Assembly: GCF_002994745.2 (NCBI RefSeq)
Contig: NC_037093.1
Span: 18,177,555-18,241,554 of the forward strand
DNA: 64,000 bases
Reading direction: 5' to 3'
Source: Rosa chinensis
Lineage: Eukaryota > Streptophyta > Magnoliopsida > Rosales > Rosaceae
Below are positions 45,486 through 58,880 of this stretch, piece after piece; the stretch's first letter is position 1, and every line of letters begins with the position of its first letter. Under the pieces are notes generated by a model. The model was not told where the DNA came from, made no database searches, and was given only the letters and a program-made list of their open reading frames with translations. The translations under genes were made by a program, and so were the position numbers.

Positions 45486-48400
45486 ATTTGGCTTTTTGGT
45501 TCCTTGAATATTGCTACTCCTTCTCTTGTTTCTGTTTCAGATCAGCATATCACTGTTCAAATTAGTATGGAGGGGACTCTTACTCAATTTTCTTTTGTTT
45601 ATGCTGCAACCTCTATGGTTAAGCGTAAGTCTTTATGGTTAGACTTATTGACTCTTCGACAAAATACTTCAATCCTATGGATGGCTATTGGGGATTTTAA
45701 TGCAGTACTCGGGGCCTATGAAGTTTTGGGTGGGGGTCTCCCACTTCGCTCTTCTTGTGAGGATTTTCGCAGCACTACAGAGCTTTGCAATTTCACCCAT
45801 TTGGATACAACAGTGGCTTTCTTTACCTGGTCTAAAGGTTGGGGCCAACGCCATTTGGAGCGAAGACTTGATCATTCTCTTTGTGATGATTGTTGGTTTG
45901 GTTTTTGGCCTTTTACCAATTGCATTGCTCTTCCTCGAACAGTTTCTGATCATAGCAGTCTTTTATTCTCACCTAGCAAGATTATGTCAAGTGGGCCAAA
46001 ACCTTTTCGCTTCCAGTCTATGTGGCTACTTCATTCATCTTTTAAGCAGTTGGTGGCGAATTGTTGGTCTACTACCATGCCTGTGGGTTGCCCTATGTAT
46101 GTCACTTTGCAAAAGTTGAGAGCCCTGAAAACTAGCCTGAAAAATTGGAATAACACTGTCTTTAGAAATGTTCATAGGAATTTGGAGGTTGCACGTGCCA
46201 ATTTGGCAACCATTCAACAAAATATATATAGCTTCTGATGGGTCTTGTGAAAGTAATTTTGAGGCAGAATTAAGTGCTAAGACTGCAGTTCTTGAGGCTA
46301 TTCGCCAACAGGAGGCATTCTGGAGAGATAAGACACGGGTTAAATGGTTTAGAGAAGGTGATAAATGCTCTTCTTTTTTTCATGCTTACGCTCGGAATAA
46401 ATATGCAAGAGCAACAATTAATTGTCTACAAGATGGGGAGGCTGTCCTCTCTGAGCCACAAAGTATTGCTGCTCATGTGGTTGATTTTTACAAGACTTTG
46501 TATGGTCCCGGGGCTGCTCCACAAGATGTTGATGAATTTTGTCAGGTTATTCCTAGCTTAGTCTCTGCCGATGAAAACTCTACTCTGGTTTCGGTTCCTT
46601 CCATGGATGAGATTCGGAGTGCAGTTTTCTCTATGGATCCTTCTAGCGCTCTTGGTCCGGGGCTTTCCAAGTTCTTTTTATCGAACTTGCTGGGATATTG
46701 TGGGTCAAGATGTGATTGCTTTTGTTCTGTTCTTTTTCCAACAAAACTGGTTATACCCCAATGCAAACTTTAATTTCATTGTGCTGGTGCCGAAAGTTGC
46801 GGGGGCAAGTGCTATCTCACAGTTTCGTCCCATTGCACTTGCTAATTTTCTGTTTAAAATTATTCCAAAGATCATAGCCAGCAGATTGGGCCCTATTGCG
46901 TCTCGGATTATCTCTCCTCAGCAAATAGCTTTTCTAAAAGGCCGGAGGATTTCTGATTGTATTTCACTTGTTTCGGAAGGATTTAATTTATTGGATCGGA
47001 AAATCTCAGGAGGTAATGTGGGAATTAAGGTTGATATTGCTAAAGCTTTTGATACCTTAAATTGGCAATTTATCTTTTAGGTTTTGACACAATTTGGATT
47101 TTCTACTGGATTCATAGACTTGGTTGCTACCATCGTAAAGTCAACAAAGCTTTCTATTTTAATAAATGGTTCTCCTCATGGTTTCTTCAGTTGTGCATGG
47201 GGGGTAAGACAAGGGGATCCTCTCTCCCCTCTCTTATTTTGCCTTGCAAAAGAAGCACTAAGTCGGGGACTCTCTTTGCTTTTTTCTTCTCGACGTGTTA
47301 AGCCTATTTCGCAGCCAAGAGGTTGTGCTCTCACACATGTGCTCTATGCTGATGATCTGTTTATTTATTGTCATGGGGATGCCAATTCTCTCAAACGATT
47401 ACAGAAATTTCTAGTAAATTATGGTGCTGCTTCGGGGCAAATGGTGAATCAGGATAAAAGTACTTTCTATATGGGGGAGTCTTATTCCCATAGACGTCAA
47501 TGTGTGAAACGAATTCTTGGTTTTAAATTAGGAGCTACCCCTTTCACTTATTTGGGTGTACCCATATTTAAGGGCAAGTCACGTTGAATTCATCTTCAAG
47601 GTATTGCGGATAAAGCAAAGGCTCATCTTTTGGGCTGGCAAGGAAAACTTTTATCCATGGCGGGCCGGGTGCAATTGGTACATGATGTTTTTCAGAGTTT
47701 ACTTCTTCATAGCTTCTATGTCTACCTTTGGCCCTCATCTCTCTTGAAACACTTGTCTGCTTGTGCTCGTAATTATATTTGGTCTGGGAACTTGGCTATT
47801 AAAAAGATTGTCACCGTTTCTTGGCGGCAAGTCTGTGCTCCTAAGGAAGAAGCTAGTCTTGGTTTACTTGATCTTAAATCCAATAACACTGCTGCTCTTC
47901 TAAGTTTAGGCTGGAATGTTCTCACATCTGTATCCTTATGGAGCTCTTTTGCATGCACTCGTTTCTCTATTTGTCGTCAAATGAAGTATAGATATTTTGG
48001 TTATTCAATTTGGCATGGTTTAAAGGCTATTCTTCCACTAATTTTCCAGAATTCCAGATGGCTTGTAGGGAATGGTAAACCTGTCATGTTTTGGTCAGAT
48101 CGTTGGCTTGCATGATACTCCTCTGCTTGACAAGCTTCAAGCTCAACACTTTCCTGCACCGTTAATGACTAAAGTGGAGTCTTTTGTATCTGGTCAGCAA
48201 TGGGTCTTACCAAATAACTTTATTACTTATTTTCCTACTTTGGCTGTTGAAATTCTTCATACACCTCTTCCCATTGACTCAACACCTGATCTCTTAACTT
48301 GGGAAACTTCTAGCTCTGGGCATTTTTCATTTTCAGAGGGTTATGAGCTTGTTCGCCAGCGCCTAGCATCGGCTGATTGGGCAACAAAGATATGGCGGCA

Positions 48401-49769
48401 TTTCATTCCTCCACGTTACTCTATGCTAGCTTGGCGTCTCTTGCATAATAAGTTGCCCACTGATGATCAACTTCAACGAAGTGGCATTCCTATGGTCTCT
48501 GTTTGTCAGCTCTGTTATTTTGGCTATTTGGAGGACTCAGATCACTTATTTGTCTCATGCACCTTTGCTCAACATGTTTAGCAATGGTTGGCATGTTGCT
48601 TTGGGACTTCATTGCCTTCTAATGGTTCTATTGGTGATTTTCCAAACACAATCACATGTAAGCCTTTTTCTCCTCAACTGAAAAATCTTTGGATTGGTGG
48701 CTGTCTTTATGTATTAATGGCTATATGGAAGACACGCAATAGGCTACGCTTTGATGATAAACCTCCTTCTCTTATGAGAGTTTTCCGGTCCACTAAAGCT
48801 TGGCTTCGTTTCGCTGCTCCCCACATGCCCGGTCACTCAAGTGGTATTTTAGATAATAATTTATTAATTGGGTTGGGTATTCAGCCTACCTCAAGGTCTC
48901 ACACTGCTTCAAGATTGGTTCTATGGCATCCCCCAGTCTCTCCATGGGTTAAACTTAATACTGATGGCTTGGTTAAGGGTAACCCTGGGCCTGCAGCTTG
49001 TGGTGGTGTGTTTAGAGATAGTACTGGTCATTACATTGGTGGTTTTTGTCATGGACTAGGTAACCAAACTGCATTCTTTGCCGAATTAATGGGAGTTATT
49101 CTTGGGATTGACTATGCTTTTCAGTTTGGTTGGCGCTATATTTGGCTTAAGAGTGATTCTATTAGTGTTCTTGCATGCCTTACCTCATCTTCCTTCTCTC
49201 CACCATGGCCTCTTCGTATTGCATGGTTAAATTGCTTATCACGCATCCGATTGATGTCCTTTTATTGCTGTCATGTTCTTCGTGAAGGGAATACTGTTGC
49301 AGACAGAATGGCGAACTTGGGTTTGGCTTCTTCTTCGTTGGTATGGCATGAGGTTCCACCGTCTGCTCTCTCTCTTTTTCATCGAATGGATGACTTGGGT
49401 TTTCCCTATCAGCATGATTCCTAAAAGTTGGTGGACTCATGGTTCCATTGAAGTAAGGATTTACTGCAGCACCACATGTTTATGGTTATGTTGTAACCTT
49501 TTTACAGTAGCAAATGGAATTCAGTTTTTCCATCTTTTATTTTTCTGCATTGTACTTGGGGGTACTTTTTTGTCCCATGTTTTTATAGTTTTACCTTTTT
49601 CATTAATAAAATTTTACGATAAGGGGACGAGCGGTGGGTTCCTCGAGTGTGGTAGGCCCCTCTCCTTTGGGATTGAGGGTGGGACTTGTTCTCTACATTG
49701 TCTACCTCCGAGGAACTAATATCGCCTAATCCCTTATAGGTTTTGTTTTTTTTGTTTTTTTTTTTTTTC
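45486..49769 (+). mobile_element. L1-type LINE inserted in RLP-A
   Basis: About 4.28 kb between the RLP-A words caagtctcaaa (45475-45485) and ctggctggtaat (49770). It is 5'-truncated inside the endonuclease and carries reverse transcriptase, zf-RVT and RNase H in order. An aataaaat signal lies near 49607. The tail before the junction is T-rich (49740-49768) rather than A-rich, which is odd for a forward LINE. A convincing long target duplication is not visible; only tggct is shared, so a small deletion at the site is likely. Confidence 0.85.
45504..49424 (+). pseudogene. L1 ORF2: endonuclease part, reverse transcriptase, zf-RVT, RNase H
   Basis: Pieces in changing frames. 45504-46238 is the C-terminal half of the APE-type endonuclease (WMAIGDFNAVL, FTWSKGW, RRLDHSL, VSDHSSL). 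46250-46690 is the reverse transcriptase N-terminal linker. 46745-47080 has FNFIVLVPKVAGA, FRPIALAN, AFLKGRRISD and KVDIAKAFDTLNW. 47084-47587 has GVRQGDPLSPLLF and the catalytic YADD in VLYADDLFIY. 47630-48581 is the region up to the zinc finger (CQLCYFGYLEDSDHLFVSC). 48588-49424 is an RNase H with NTDGLVKGNPGPA, AELMGV, LKSDS and REGNTVADRMANLG. At least five frameshifts or stops; not functional as it stands. Confidence 0.88.
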
Positions 49770-51474
49770 TGGCTGGTAATAATTTGAGCGGTACAGTGGA
49801 GTTCCTTAAATTTCTTAAGCTACCAAATCTAAAATGGGTAGATCTATCTGATAACAACTTGGATTTGATCACGGAAACTAGAACTATGAATGTATCTAGC
49901 ATTTCAAGGTTAGAGTATCTAGAGTTGAGTTTGTGTAACATAAGAGAGTTCCCAAATTTTCTAAGATATCAAGATACATTATTTTACTTGAACCTTTCTG
50001 GGAACGGAATGCATGGCCAAGTACCAAAATGGATGTGGAACACAAGCCGAGTCTTATTTGGAGTTCATGGACATTTCTCATAACCTCCTTTCAGGATTTG
50101 ACCAGCCTCCGGCTGTCCTTCCCTGGGTTGAACTACAAGGGCTAGAGCTTTCGTTCAACAGGCTTAGTGGGCCGTTGTTTGCACCTTCACAATACATGGA
50201 ATTCTATCACATTTCAAACAATAATTTAACTGGAGAAATTTCACCTTTGATTTGTAATGCGAGTTATCTTGGTTCCCTTGATTTCTCAAATAACAGGTTG
50301 AGTGGTATGATTCCTCAGTGTCCTGTAAACTTCATAGGTAACCTTGAAGTTTTAAGTCTTGGAATCAACTTATTCCATGGCACTCTTCCTGAAATATGCA
50401 CTAATAGAAGCCTTTTGACAATGATGGATGTCAGTCGTAACCAACTGTAGGGGAAACTACCGAGGTCATTGGCGAATTGTTTTACACTCGAGTATCTTGT
50501 TCTGTCAAGCAACAAGTTTGATGATGTTTTCCGCACATGGTTGGGAATTCTACCAGAGCTAAAAGTTTTGGCAATGAGGAATAGTGGGTTCCAACTTCCA
50601 TGGTGCTATTCAGAGACCTCAAAGCAATCATTCTTTCCCCAATTTGCGCATCCTTGATCTGTCTCAAAATAATTTTACCGGTCAGTTTCCATCTGAATTC
50701 ATTTTATCTGGAATTTCTATGAGACTAGGTATTAATCTAAGCGAGTCGGTGTATATGGAGGTATTTACGTATGCGGTGATTAGTTCACCAGGAAATGAAT
50801 ATGGTGAAAGGTATGACATGACTTCTTACAAATTTGTGTACTCAATCACGTTGATAAATAAAGGTTTAGAGAGATACTTCCCAAAGATTCATGAAGACTT
50901 TATGGCCATTGATCTATTGAGCAACAGATTTGAAGGCAAGATTCCAGAATTTATTGGGAACCTAAAGGGGCTACGCTCGCTTAATGTTTCCAATAACATT
51001 CTAACTAGTCGCATCCCCCCATCCTTGGGAAACTTAAAATATCTTGAAGTTTTGGACCTTTCACATAACAAGTTGTCGGGTGAGATCCCTCAAGTACTGT
51101 CACAGCTTTCATTCCTTGAACACTTCAGTGTCTCGTACAACAATCTTACAGGTCGTATACCCCTTGGAAACCAGTTTGCGACCTTTGAAAACACTTTATA
51201 TGAGGGAAACCCAGGTTTGTGTGGGGATCCATTGCTAAAGAAATGTGCAAGTCCTGAAGGGACTGAACTTCCACCTTCAACAGCAGAAGAAAATGGCTCA
51301 AGCACTGGAGTAGTTGAATTGGATTTGAAATTTGTTGCGGCAGGGTTAGTAAGTGGCTTGGTGGTGGGAGTGGTTCTTGCAGACTTTGTGATCACGAGGT
51401 GGAGTGATCGGTTCATTGAGATAGTTGCATTACTGATCAGACTATTGAAAAGGATGAGAAAGCCAAGAAGGTGA

Positions 51475-52912
51475 TCAAGTGATCGATCAGACTATATAGG
51501 TTGCTCTTTGTTATTTGTAATGTGTATTATTAGATTTACGCATGTGCTATGGGAGGATTTGTAATAGGGGTGTGCAAAACATGGTACAAACCGGCCAAAC
51601 CAGCCGATAAATGTGGTTTGGTTAAAGTTTTTTAACATTAAAAATTGAAAATCGGTTCAATACCGAACCAAACCATTTATAAACTGAGTTGGTTTGGTTT
51701 CTCTTGTGCTTAAACTGCGGAACCCGAACCGACCGGTATGTTTGAAATATAAGAGAAAAAGTTTTTTTATATATACACATTTTGTCTGATTTGTTCTGAG
51801 TAAGTTCTAAATCTTCAGTTATAACTTTATTCTCAAATGATATACTACCATAATCAATTCAAGGCCTAAAACCTTAGCATATAATTGCTAAATTTTTTTG
51901 ATCCTCTCACATCACATCTCTGATCTCTCAATCTCTCATTCTTTGACCTTTAATACAATCATATTAAGCTAGTAATGATGGCTAAGTCATTAAATAAGTG
52001 AATCACTTTGAATCTAATTTAGATTTTAGTTTTTGATTATATGTTTTGGATTTTAATTATTGAATTTTAAAGTTAGATAATTTAACAAAATTTCAATTAT
52101 TGAGATTGAATTTTACTATGAATTTTTTCATAAATAGCATGTTAATATTGTATAGGTGAAAACCGCCTAAAAGGTTTAACAAAAAATGATTAACAACTGA
52201 GAATATAGTCAAAATTAAAGAACAAAGAAAAAAGAAGAAGAAGAAACAAGAACAGCATAACACGATCTCAAAAACTTGTTAAGTGGAAAATTGATAGACC
52301 AACTGTTCAGTACATCAAAAGAAAATAAAGAATTACCCATAAACATTCATGGAGGAATCTCGCATTGAACATAAAGCCAAGAAAACCACAATAAGTAGAG
52401 AGGGAGAAAGAAGATGATTGATCACCACAATTTTGATTCTCAGCTACAGGTTAGAGAACAATTAGAAAACCATATCCATCAAAATTATGGTTGTAGGTTT
52501 CTCTTTATTGCATGATTCAGGTTCTGAGATTGGGGTTAATTGTTCTTAGGCTTTGTGAATAGTAAATAGTTAGAGAACACATACACATAGATATAAACAC
52601 ACATCTGGGAGAAGATCAACAAACCAATTTTGTAATGAAACGATTAAAATTTCCTGTACCAAAATATGGATTGTCAAAAGAATTCTTATAAAAAAGAAAA
52701 AATTGTGAAGAACTTGTGTTCGCAATATTTTGGAAATTCCCATTTGTTTCATCTTTATTACTTTGCCAAAGAATGAATGGAAGAGTGGAAAATGGCGTTC
52801 TTGTTCAGAAAATGAGTTCTTGCTCTTTTGATCTTTTTTTTTTTTTTTTTCTTTTTGAACTTGTTTTTCAGTTTTCTAATATCTTGTTACACTTATTATT
52901 TTATTTTAGAAA
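51475..52912. other. 3' flank of RLP-A and AT-rich spacer
   Basis: The first 70 bases resemble the 3' flank of RLP-B. At 51566-51740 is a GGTTTGGTT/AACCGAACC-rich stretch that starts with taggggtgtgcaaaac, like the end of a common plant hAT MITE, but no matching right end is visible. The remainder is AT-rich with no gene. Confidence 0.45.
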
Positions 52913-53115
52913 TGTTTAAGGATATCTCTATTTGTGTTTGGCCCAAACTCTAGGTTACTTGACCTAGTGGTAATAGGGTTTAATTAGAAGAATCTAGAGA
53001 TTATCTTTCCTTGTATGATTCTAACTCTATGCATTGTAATCCTCTATATAAAGAGGCCCCTATTATCAATGAGAATACACAACGATTATCTCTCAATTTC
53101 TGATTTCCTAAAACA
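52913..53115 (+). repeat. 5' LTR of the copia element
   Basis: 203 bases, tgtttaagg to cctaaaaca. A TATA-like ctatataaagagg lies near 53042. Differs from the 3' LTR at 3 positions by direct comparison (t/c in ggatat(c)tc, g/a in agag(g)cc, a/t in ctctc(a)at). Confidence 0.95.
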
Positions 53116-53559
53116 CGTTATCAGCACGAAGCCCTAACCCTGAAACAAATAGCCAAACCCTGATTCAAGAAGCTAAAAACCTTAAATCTGAATACAAAAC
53201 CTTGAAGCCTTTTCTGCCTCCACCTCACACCTTGAAGAACTCGATCCCAGGAGTCCAGAACCGGCAGCCCCACCTCAAGAACCGGCCACCGGAAGCTCTA
53301 TACAACTAGTAGCAAATATTCCACCGGTTCACCATCTTCCGGACCTCCAATTTCCACCAAATTATGGTAGTAGAAGCCTCTCAAGTCAAAGATTCTGGAA
53401 CCGGAAGAAAAAGTGAGAAAACCTGCCTAAAAGTGTGTGAACCGGCCGACTAAATCTCCTACAGAAAACCGGCAGAAAAGAGAAGAAAAGAAAAGAAAAG
53501 AAAAAAAAAGGGGAAAGGAAGCCCAGAAGCCCAAGAAGCAGAACCCCAAGCCCATTGAC

Positions 53560-53685
53560 GCAGACCCCACCGCCACGTCAGCACCCAGACCCACTGCCAC
53601 GTCAGCACCCTGGCCCACTGCCACGTCAGCAAATAGGGACCCACTGCCACATCAGCAAACAGGGACCCACTGCCACGTCAACAAG
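53560..53685 (+). repeat. minisatellite in the copia leader
   Basis: About five units of 24-28 bases containing cccactgccacgtcagca, between the first LTR and gag. Low-complexity frames across it are not genes. Confidence 0.85.
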
Positions 53686-54198
53686 TCAACTGTCAACGGT
53701 CAATGGTCAACTCCGGTCAACTATTTTCAGGCCATTTTCCAGCGACTTTTCGGGGCATTTTCCGGCAACCTTTCCGACCACTTTTTCCTGTCAAATTTTT
53801 CGGCGACCTATTTCTAGGTATTTTTTATTAAACGTTCCCGTTTTTAGAGTTTTTAAATTCAATTTCTCTTCTTTTTTGGGGACTTGCAACCTCCCTTCTT
53901 CTACCCCCCTTTCTTCTTCATAGGGGAGACCTAATTAAGCCGAACTGTGGGGGTTCGTGCTCACTCCAAGCTTGGAGCTTGTTGAGATCTCCAAAGTTAG
54001 AGTTTGTAGAGAATTTATGATCGACCACTTGCATCATTGTTTCGATCTAATCCAATCCCTCTTGGAATCGAATTTTTTGGAAGCGACTACGCTCGGAAAT
54101 TCCTAATTTTTTAGAAGCAACTACGCTCAGAAATTTTATATGTTTTCGTGGTAGCTTTTTCCGCTCAGAAACTAACCCTTTTCTTGTTCTCTTTCAGG

Positions 54199-55226
54199 AT
54201 GAGTAACCTGAACAAATTGGACTTTGCTCCATTGGGAACAACTGGCTCTGAATATCACAGGTGGGTTCGTGATATTCGCCAGCATCTCAAGGCCGATGGA
54301 ATCTTGAATACGATTCTCGAGCCTAGCCAGGACGTGCTAACTGTTGAGCAAGCTCAAGCTTTGGAAGCAAATAGAGCAGCCTTGAGGCAAATAAGGCGAA
54401 AACCATCATCCTAATGACTCGTCATATGGATGATTCGCTCAAGTACGAGTTTATGAACGAAGAAGACCCCAGAAGGCTGTGGGTCTCACTCGAAGAAAGA
54501 TTTGGCAACGTCCGTCACTCCTTGCTTCCTGACCTAGAAGTGAGATGGCATAGCCTCCGCTTATGTGATTTCAAGTCAGTTCTTGACTATAACTCGGAAG
54601 CACTTCGCATTAAATCCTTAATGGAATTCTGTGGTAAAGAGATCACAGATGCGATGTTGATTGAGAAGTCTCTCCCTACCTTCCCCGTCTCTGCATTTAT
54701 GGTTACTAAGAACTATCGAATCAATGTTAATGCAAGACGGATCACAAGGTTTCATGAGCTCATTGGAGCTATGAATGTCGCTGAAAATCATGACAACATC
54801 CTTGTGAAGAACTATAATTAGAGATCCGTGGGAACAGAGCATATTCCGGAATCCAATTATAGTCGCGCCCCAAAAAGAGGGCGCCAAGAGCGAAACCCTA
54901 ATCTTAGGGATACTTCTGGACATTCTGGTCCATATAATCGCTCTACTTGGGAAGGTAATCGCCCAAATAGGAGAACACGGAACCAAAGAGGTCAACGTGG
55001 AAAGAGAGAGGGAGGCAACGCCTCTGGCCATGTTAGTGGCGCCACCAACACTAAGAGCCATCCAAATGACGCTTTTAAAGCGCCTCAATCAATGGAGTTT
55101 GAGCAAAGAGATGTATGTTCTCGATGTGGAGTGTCTGATCATTGGGCACACATTTGTAGAGCTCGTGAAGAAATTGTCACCGCCTACAAAGTATATTGTG
55201 AAGCAAGAGAAGCTCACTATGTGTAA
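54199..55226 (+). pseudogene. copia gag, one frameshift and one stop
   Basis: Starts at the ATG after ctttcagg (MSNLNKLDFAPLGTTG). It continues through a capsid-like region (YHRWVRDIRQHL; after a frameshift near 54385, HMDDSLKYEF and LWVSLEERFGN). An in-frame TAG follows at 54819. Beyond it comes a basic Arg/Gly-rich segment and a CCHC zinc knuckle, CSRCGVSDHWAHIC (spacing C-x2-C-x4-H-x4-C). The gag protein would package element RNA. The two lesions are the only ones seen in about 340 codons, far fewer than in pol. Confidence 0.85.
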
Positions 55227-55799
55227 CAAGAAGATCAAGAAGATGATCTAGAGTGAAGGGTTGAAGACTACAAATCTGGCTGGGATCAATAGATCGCCAA
55301 TTCTGTTTAAGTCTTTATTTTTCCAAGAGATGTAATAGGCAATTGCCATATACTATGTAGTAAATGCCATTGGATTAGATTCTCCTAATGGTTAAGAGAC
55401 AATGATGTACTTTGTTGGCTTATGAATAAAATTTCGAGTTCTTTTCTTTTCTTTATGACTCAATTTTGATTCTGAGCATATGACTTTGTGACTACGATGG
55501 CTGGGCCATCAGTATTAATTCAAGGACATGGAATAGCCCAAGTTCCACTTGCCAAATGGCACCTTGATTACAGCTGTCACAGAAACTCTCTACGCTCTTA
55601 GGGCAAATCGTATCCTATGAATAGCCAACGAATTCCATGCGAAAATGCATGTAGAGAACTGAAATGAGTTCCTTTGCAATACCTTTAATGATTGCGAACA
55701 AAGACGCATCTTAGAGAAGTTTATGTGTCTCTCTAGTGGACTCTATGTCACTATTCGAGCTATTAATCCAATAAAAGTTATGAGAGAAGATCTCTTGGA

Positions 55800-58700
55800 T
55801 TTAGACACACATTGGCTTTATCATGACAGGATAGATCATCCTAGTCATGACATGATGATCCGTCTACTAAAGACTTCACACGGACATCCATCCTTTTGAG
55901 CAAAGCAAAGCAAGAATCTGATGACGCCATAAAAGGCGCCAACCATGAGCATAACGCCATGGTTGTTCCTCCTAGTGGCCATGACGCCATGGCTCCAACG
56001 CCATGATGGGAGATGTAGTCACACATTTTGCTTCTAATGACACTCAGGCCCAACCAAAATACTCATCGGTTGCGTCTAAGGCCTCTCGCTCATTTTGCAA
56101 AGCCAGTTCCTTCAGAAAATTAGGACTGAGACCGTCCTACGCAAAGGATATGAAAATATTCATTCTGTTCTTACATAGAATCCATGGGGATTTTGTGGAT
56201 TGATTCAACCAACTTGCGGACGTTTAAATATCTCATGATGTTGGTTGACACGCAAACACGCTGGTCATGTGTTGTGCCATTGTCCACTTGTAATGCTGCT
56301 TATGCTACACTCCTAGCACATATCATATGACAACTGGCTCACTCCCCGAATCATCATATTCAGTCAATTGGATTTGACTATGCTAGTGAGTTTACATCGA
56401 AAGACTTTCGATGGATATTGCAATAGGACTGATGTTGGACATCACATTCTCATGTACACACCCAAATGGTCTTGCGAAAATGACTACGATGATAGTCCGG
56501 ACATTGGTAATGCGCGCCAATCTCCTTATATCCGCTTGGGGTGATGTAATATCGCATGCAGCTATGCTAATTCGTCTACGACCCACCGCCACTCAATGTA
56601 CCTCTGCGTTACAGCTCGTGACTGGGTACAAGTATCGTACTTACGCATATTTGAGTGAGCCATTTATGTGCCAATTGCGCCTCCACAGCGCTCTATGATG
56701 GGTCCTTCCAGACGAATGGGCAACTACGTTGGTTTTGAGACTCCAACAATCGTCCGCCACTTAATGCCCTTGCAAGGCGATCTCATTACCGCTAGATTTG
56801 CGGGTTGTCACTTTGATGAGACAGTCTTCCCGTCGTTAGGGGGAGATAAGAACACGGATGTTCAGCAGGAACGACAGGGATTGTCGTGGCCTCTCCCCAC
56901 TATGTCTCATCTCGATCCCTGTTAAAGTGACGAGATCACACAAATATGCTGCAAACAAGCCTGCAAGGAAGGACGTCCCTACGTGAGGATGTAGCGCCAC
57001 CCTACACGGAGGTAGGCATGCGTCAACGCCAAAGAGAGTGGCACTCTGGCGTTACAGGCCATGGCCCCAGCTAGGATGCGTGGGAGGCCCATGAGTTCGA
57101 AGGATACTTTGGCACATTTCAATCCTTTGATCATCAAGATCCGTCTCATGAGAATCTTTCAGGTTATGGTTATCGTTGAGGGACGCCTCAACGTCAAAAC
57201 CTATTCCTGAGAATATAGAGCTCTATAAAACTTACACTAGTGTACATGAGACGGGGGATAGAAACTCCATCATAATTGATGATGTAGTCAAGCACTTCGT
57301 TGCACATGAGTTTGTTGAATCAGATGATATCGAACCACGCTCCGTTGATGAATGAATGCCAACGTAGAGAGATTTGGCCTAAATGGAAAGATGCGATCCA
57401 GGTTAAGATGGATTCTCTAACGAAGAGGAAGGTTTTCGAGCTAGAGATGCTAACACCTCCTGACATAAAACCTATTGACTAATGGGTCTTCGTTAGAAAG
57501 TGTAGTGAGAAAAAGAGATGGTAATCTCGCCTTATGGTGCAAGGCTTCTCACAAAACGCTCTGGAATCGACTACGATGAGACATATTCTCTCGTAATGGA
57601 TGTCATTGCACTCCACTACCCTGTCAGTTTGGTAGTTTCCGAACAACTGAACATGCAGCTTACAAATGTGGTCACTACATATCTCTATAGGGATCTAGAT
57701 ACAGAATATATATGAAGGTTCATGGTGAACTTCATTTACCCAAGTCAAGTGGCTTTAGACCATGGAGCGCGTTTACAAAGAGGTTGAAACGCTCACTAAA
57801 GTGACTACTTAATTGGGAAGGGATATGCCCACGCATTTCTATGACAAGTTTCGGATTCTATCGCGATTCATGTTGGACATGATCTTTATTAGAAGCCCTT
57901 AAAGAGTTAAGGGAAACCGCTAAACACTTGAAATCCGTAGTTTGAGATGAAGGATTTTGGGAGAACACGATTATATCTCGGTTTAGAACTTGAGCATCGT
58001 GTTGATAGATGCTTAGGCAATTGACAAGGTCAAACCTTCAAGCACCCCCATGATCGTCCGTAGTCTTGATCCTGAAAATGATCCTCTTCGTCGAAAGGAT
58101 AATGACGAAGATGTGCTAGAGGCAGAAGTGCTTTAATTAGTACAATAGGCGCATTATTGTACTTATCCCAATGCACAAGACCGGACATCTCATATGTTGT
58201 GAACTTGTTAGCTAGATATAGCTATGCACCAACGCGACGCCATTGGATTGGTGTAAAAGATATCTTTCGATACTTGAGATGTATGATTGATATGGGCTTA
58301 TTCTATCCCTACAATGAGATGATGGATTCGGACCCATCACACACCAGGTACGCCGCCAACACTGGCCTGCGTCCACTATCCCCATCCCAAAACGACATGT
58401 GTTTTGGAAGGTTTTGCTAATGTTGGGTATCTCTCTGACCCACACAAAGGTCACTCCCAAACTGATTAAGTGTTCACCATGGGAAAAGACCATGATATCT
58501 TGGAGGTCTACAGAATAGACCGTCGCTATATCTTCGAACAATGCAGAGATCATTGCTCTTCATGAAGTGGTTCGTGAATGAATATGGATTGGATTCATAA
58601 TTACGGATGTTCGAACAATTGTGGTTTGAAGTCTACCACAGATGAGCCTACGAGCATTTAGGATAATGCTGCTTGTTTTGAACAAATGAGGCAAGGCTAC

Positions 58701-58880
58701 ATCAAAAGCGATAACACCAAGCATAATCAGCAACAACAGACTCTCCTCAAGATCAAAGTGAACTAGGTTCGATCTGAGGACAGTGAGGCAGACTTGTTTA
58801 CTAAGTCATTGCCCAAATCCACGTTCGAGAAACATGTGGCAAGAATTGACTTGCGGAAATTATCTGAACTCCCATGATCG
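55800..58880 (+). pseudogene. copia pol remnant (integrase, RT, RNase H)
   Basis: Recognisable pieces in order, in several frames. LYHDRIDHPSHDMMIRLL (about 55820) is the GAG-pre-integrase motif. SAWGDVISHAAMLIRLRPTAT and then GPSRRMGNYVGFETPTIVRHL with ARFAGCHFDETVFPSLGGD (56520-56850) come from the integrase and the segment after it. SGIDYDETYSLVMD (about 57560) is reverse transcriptase. QCTRPDISYVVNLLARYS (about 58170) and ADLFTKSLP (about 58790) are RNase H. Many stops and frameshifts. The protease and most of the integrase core are missing or unreadable. Confidence 0.82.

Larger units (their letters stand above)
39862..51474 (+). pseudogene. RLP-A: receptor-like protein gene destroyed by three insertions
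   Basis: Once an intronless LRR receptor-like protein gene, about 80-90 per cent identical by eye to RLP-B (59814-62618). Surviving pieces are 39862-39908 (start of the signal peptide), 42708-43397 (LRR cap and first LRRs), 44965 to about 45485 (middle LRRs), and about 49770-51474 (remaining LRRs, island loop, GxxxG transmembrane segment and basic tail ending RMRKPRR). Between them lie a solo LTR, a Mutator-like element and an L1. Further damage: a frameshift near 42790, a forward-inverted-forward duplication at 43094-43372, an in-frame stop at 45269, a frameshift near 50045, a stop near 50448 and a frameshift near 50590. The last piece (50584-51474) still has a 296-codon frame but no signal peptide. 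Confidence 0.92.

Noticed and set aside
39862..51474. RLP-A as a functional gene with transposon-filled introns
   Set aside because: RLP-B is intronless, the insertions have target duplications instead of splice sites, and stops and frameshifts lie in the remaining exons.
53437..53923. Overlapping frames of 120 codons between LTR and gag
   Set aside because: Low-complexity translation of the minisatellite and purine-rich leader.
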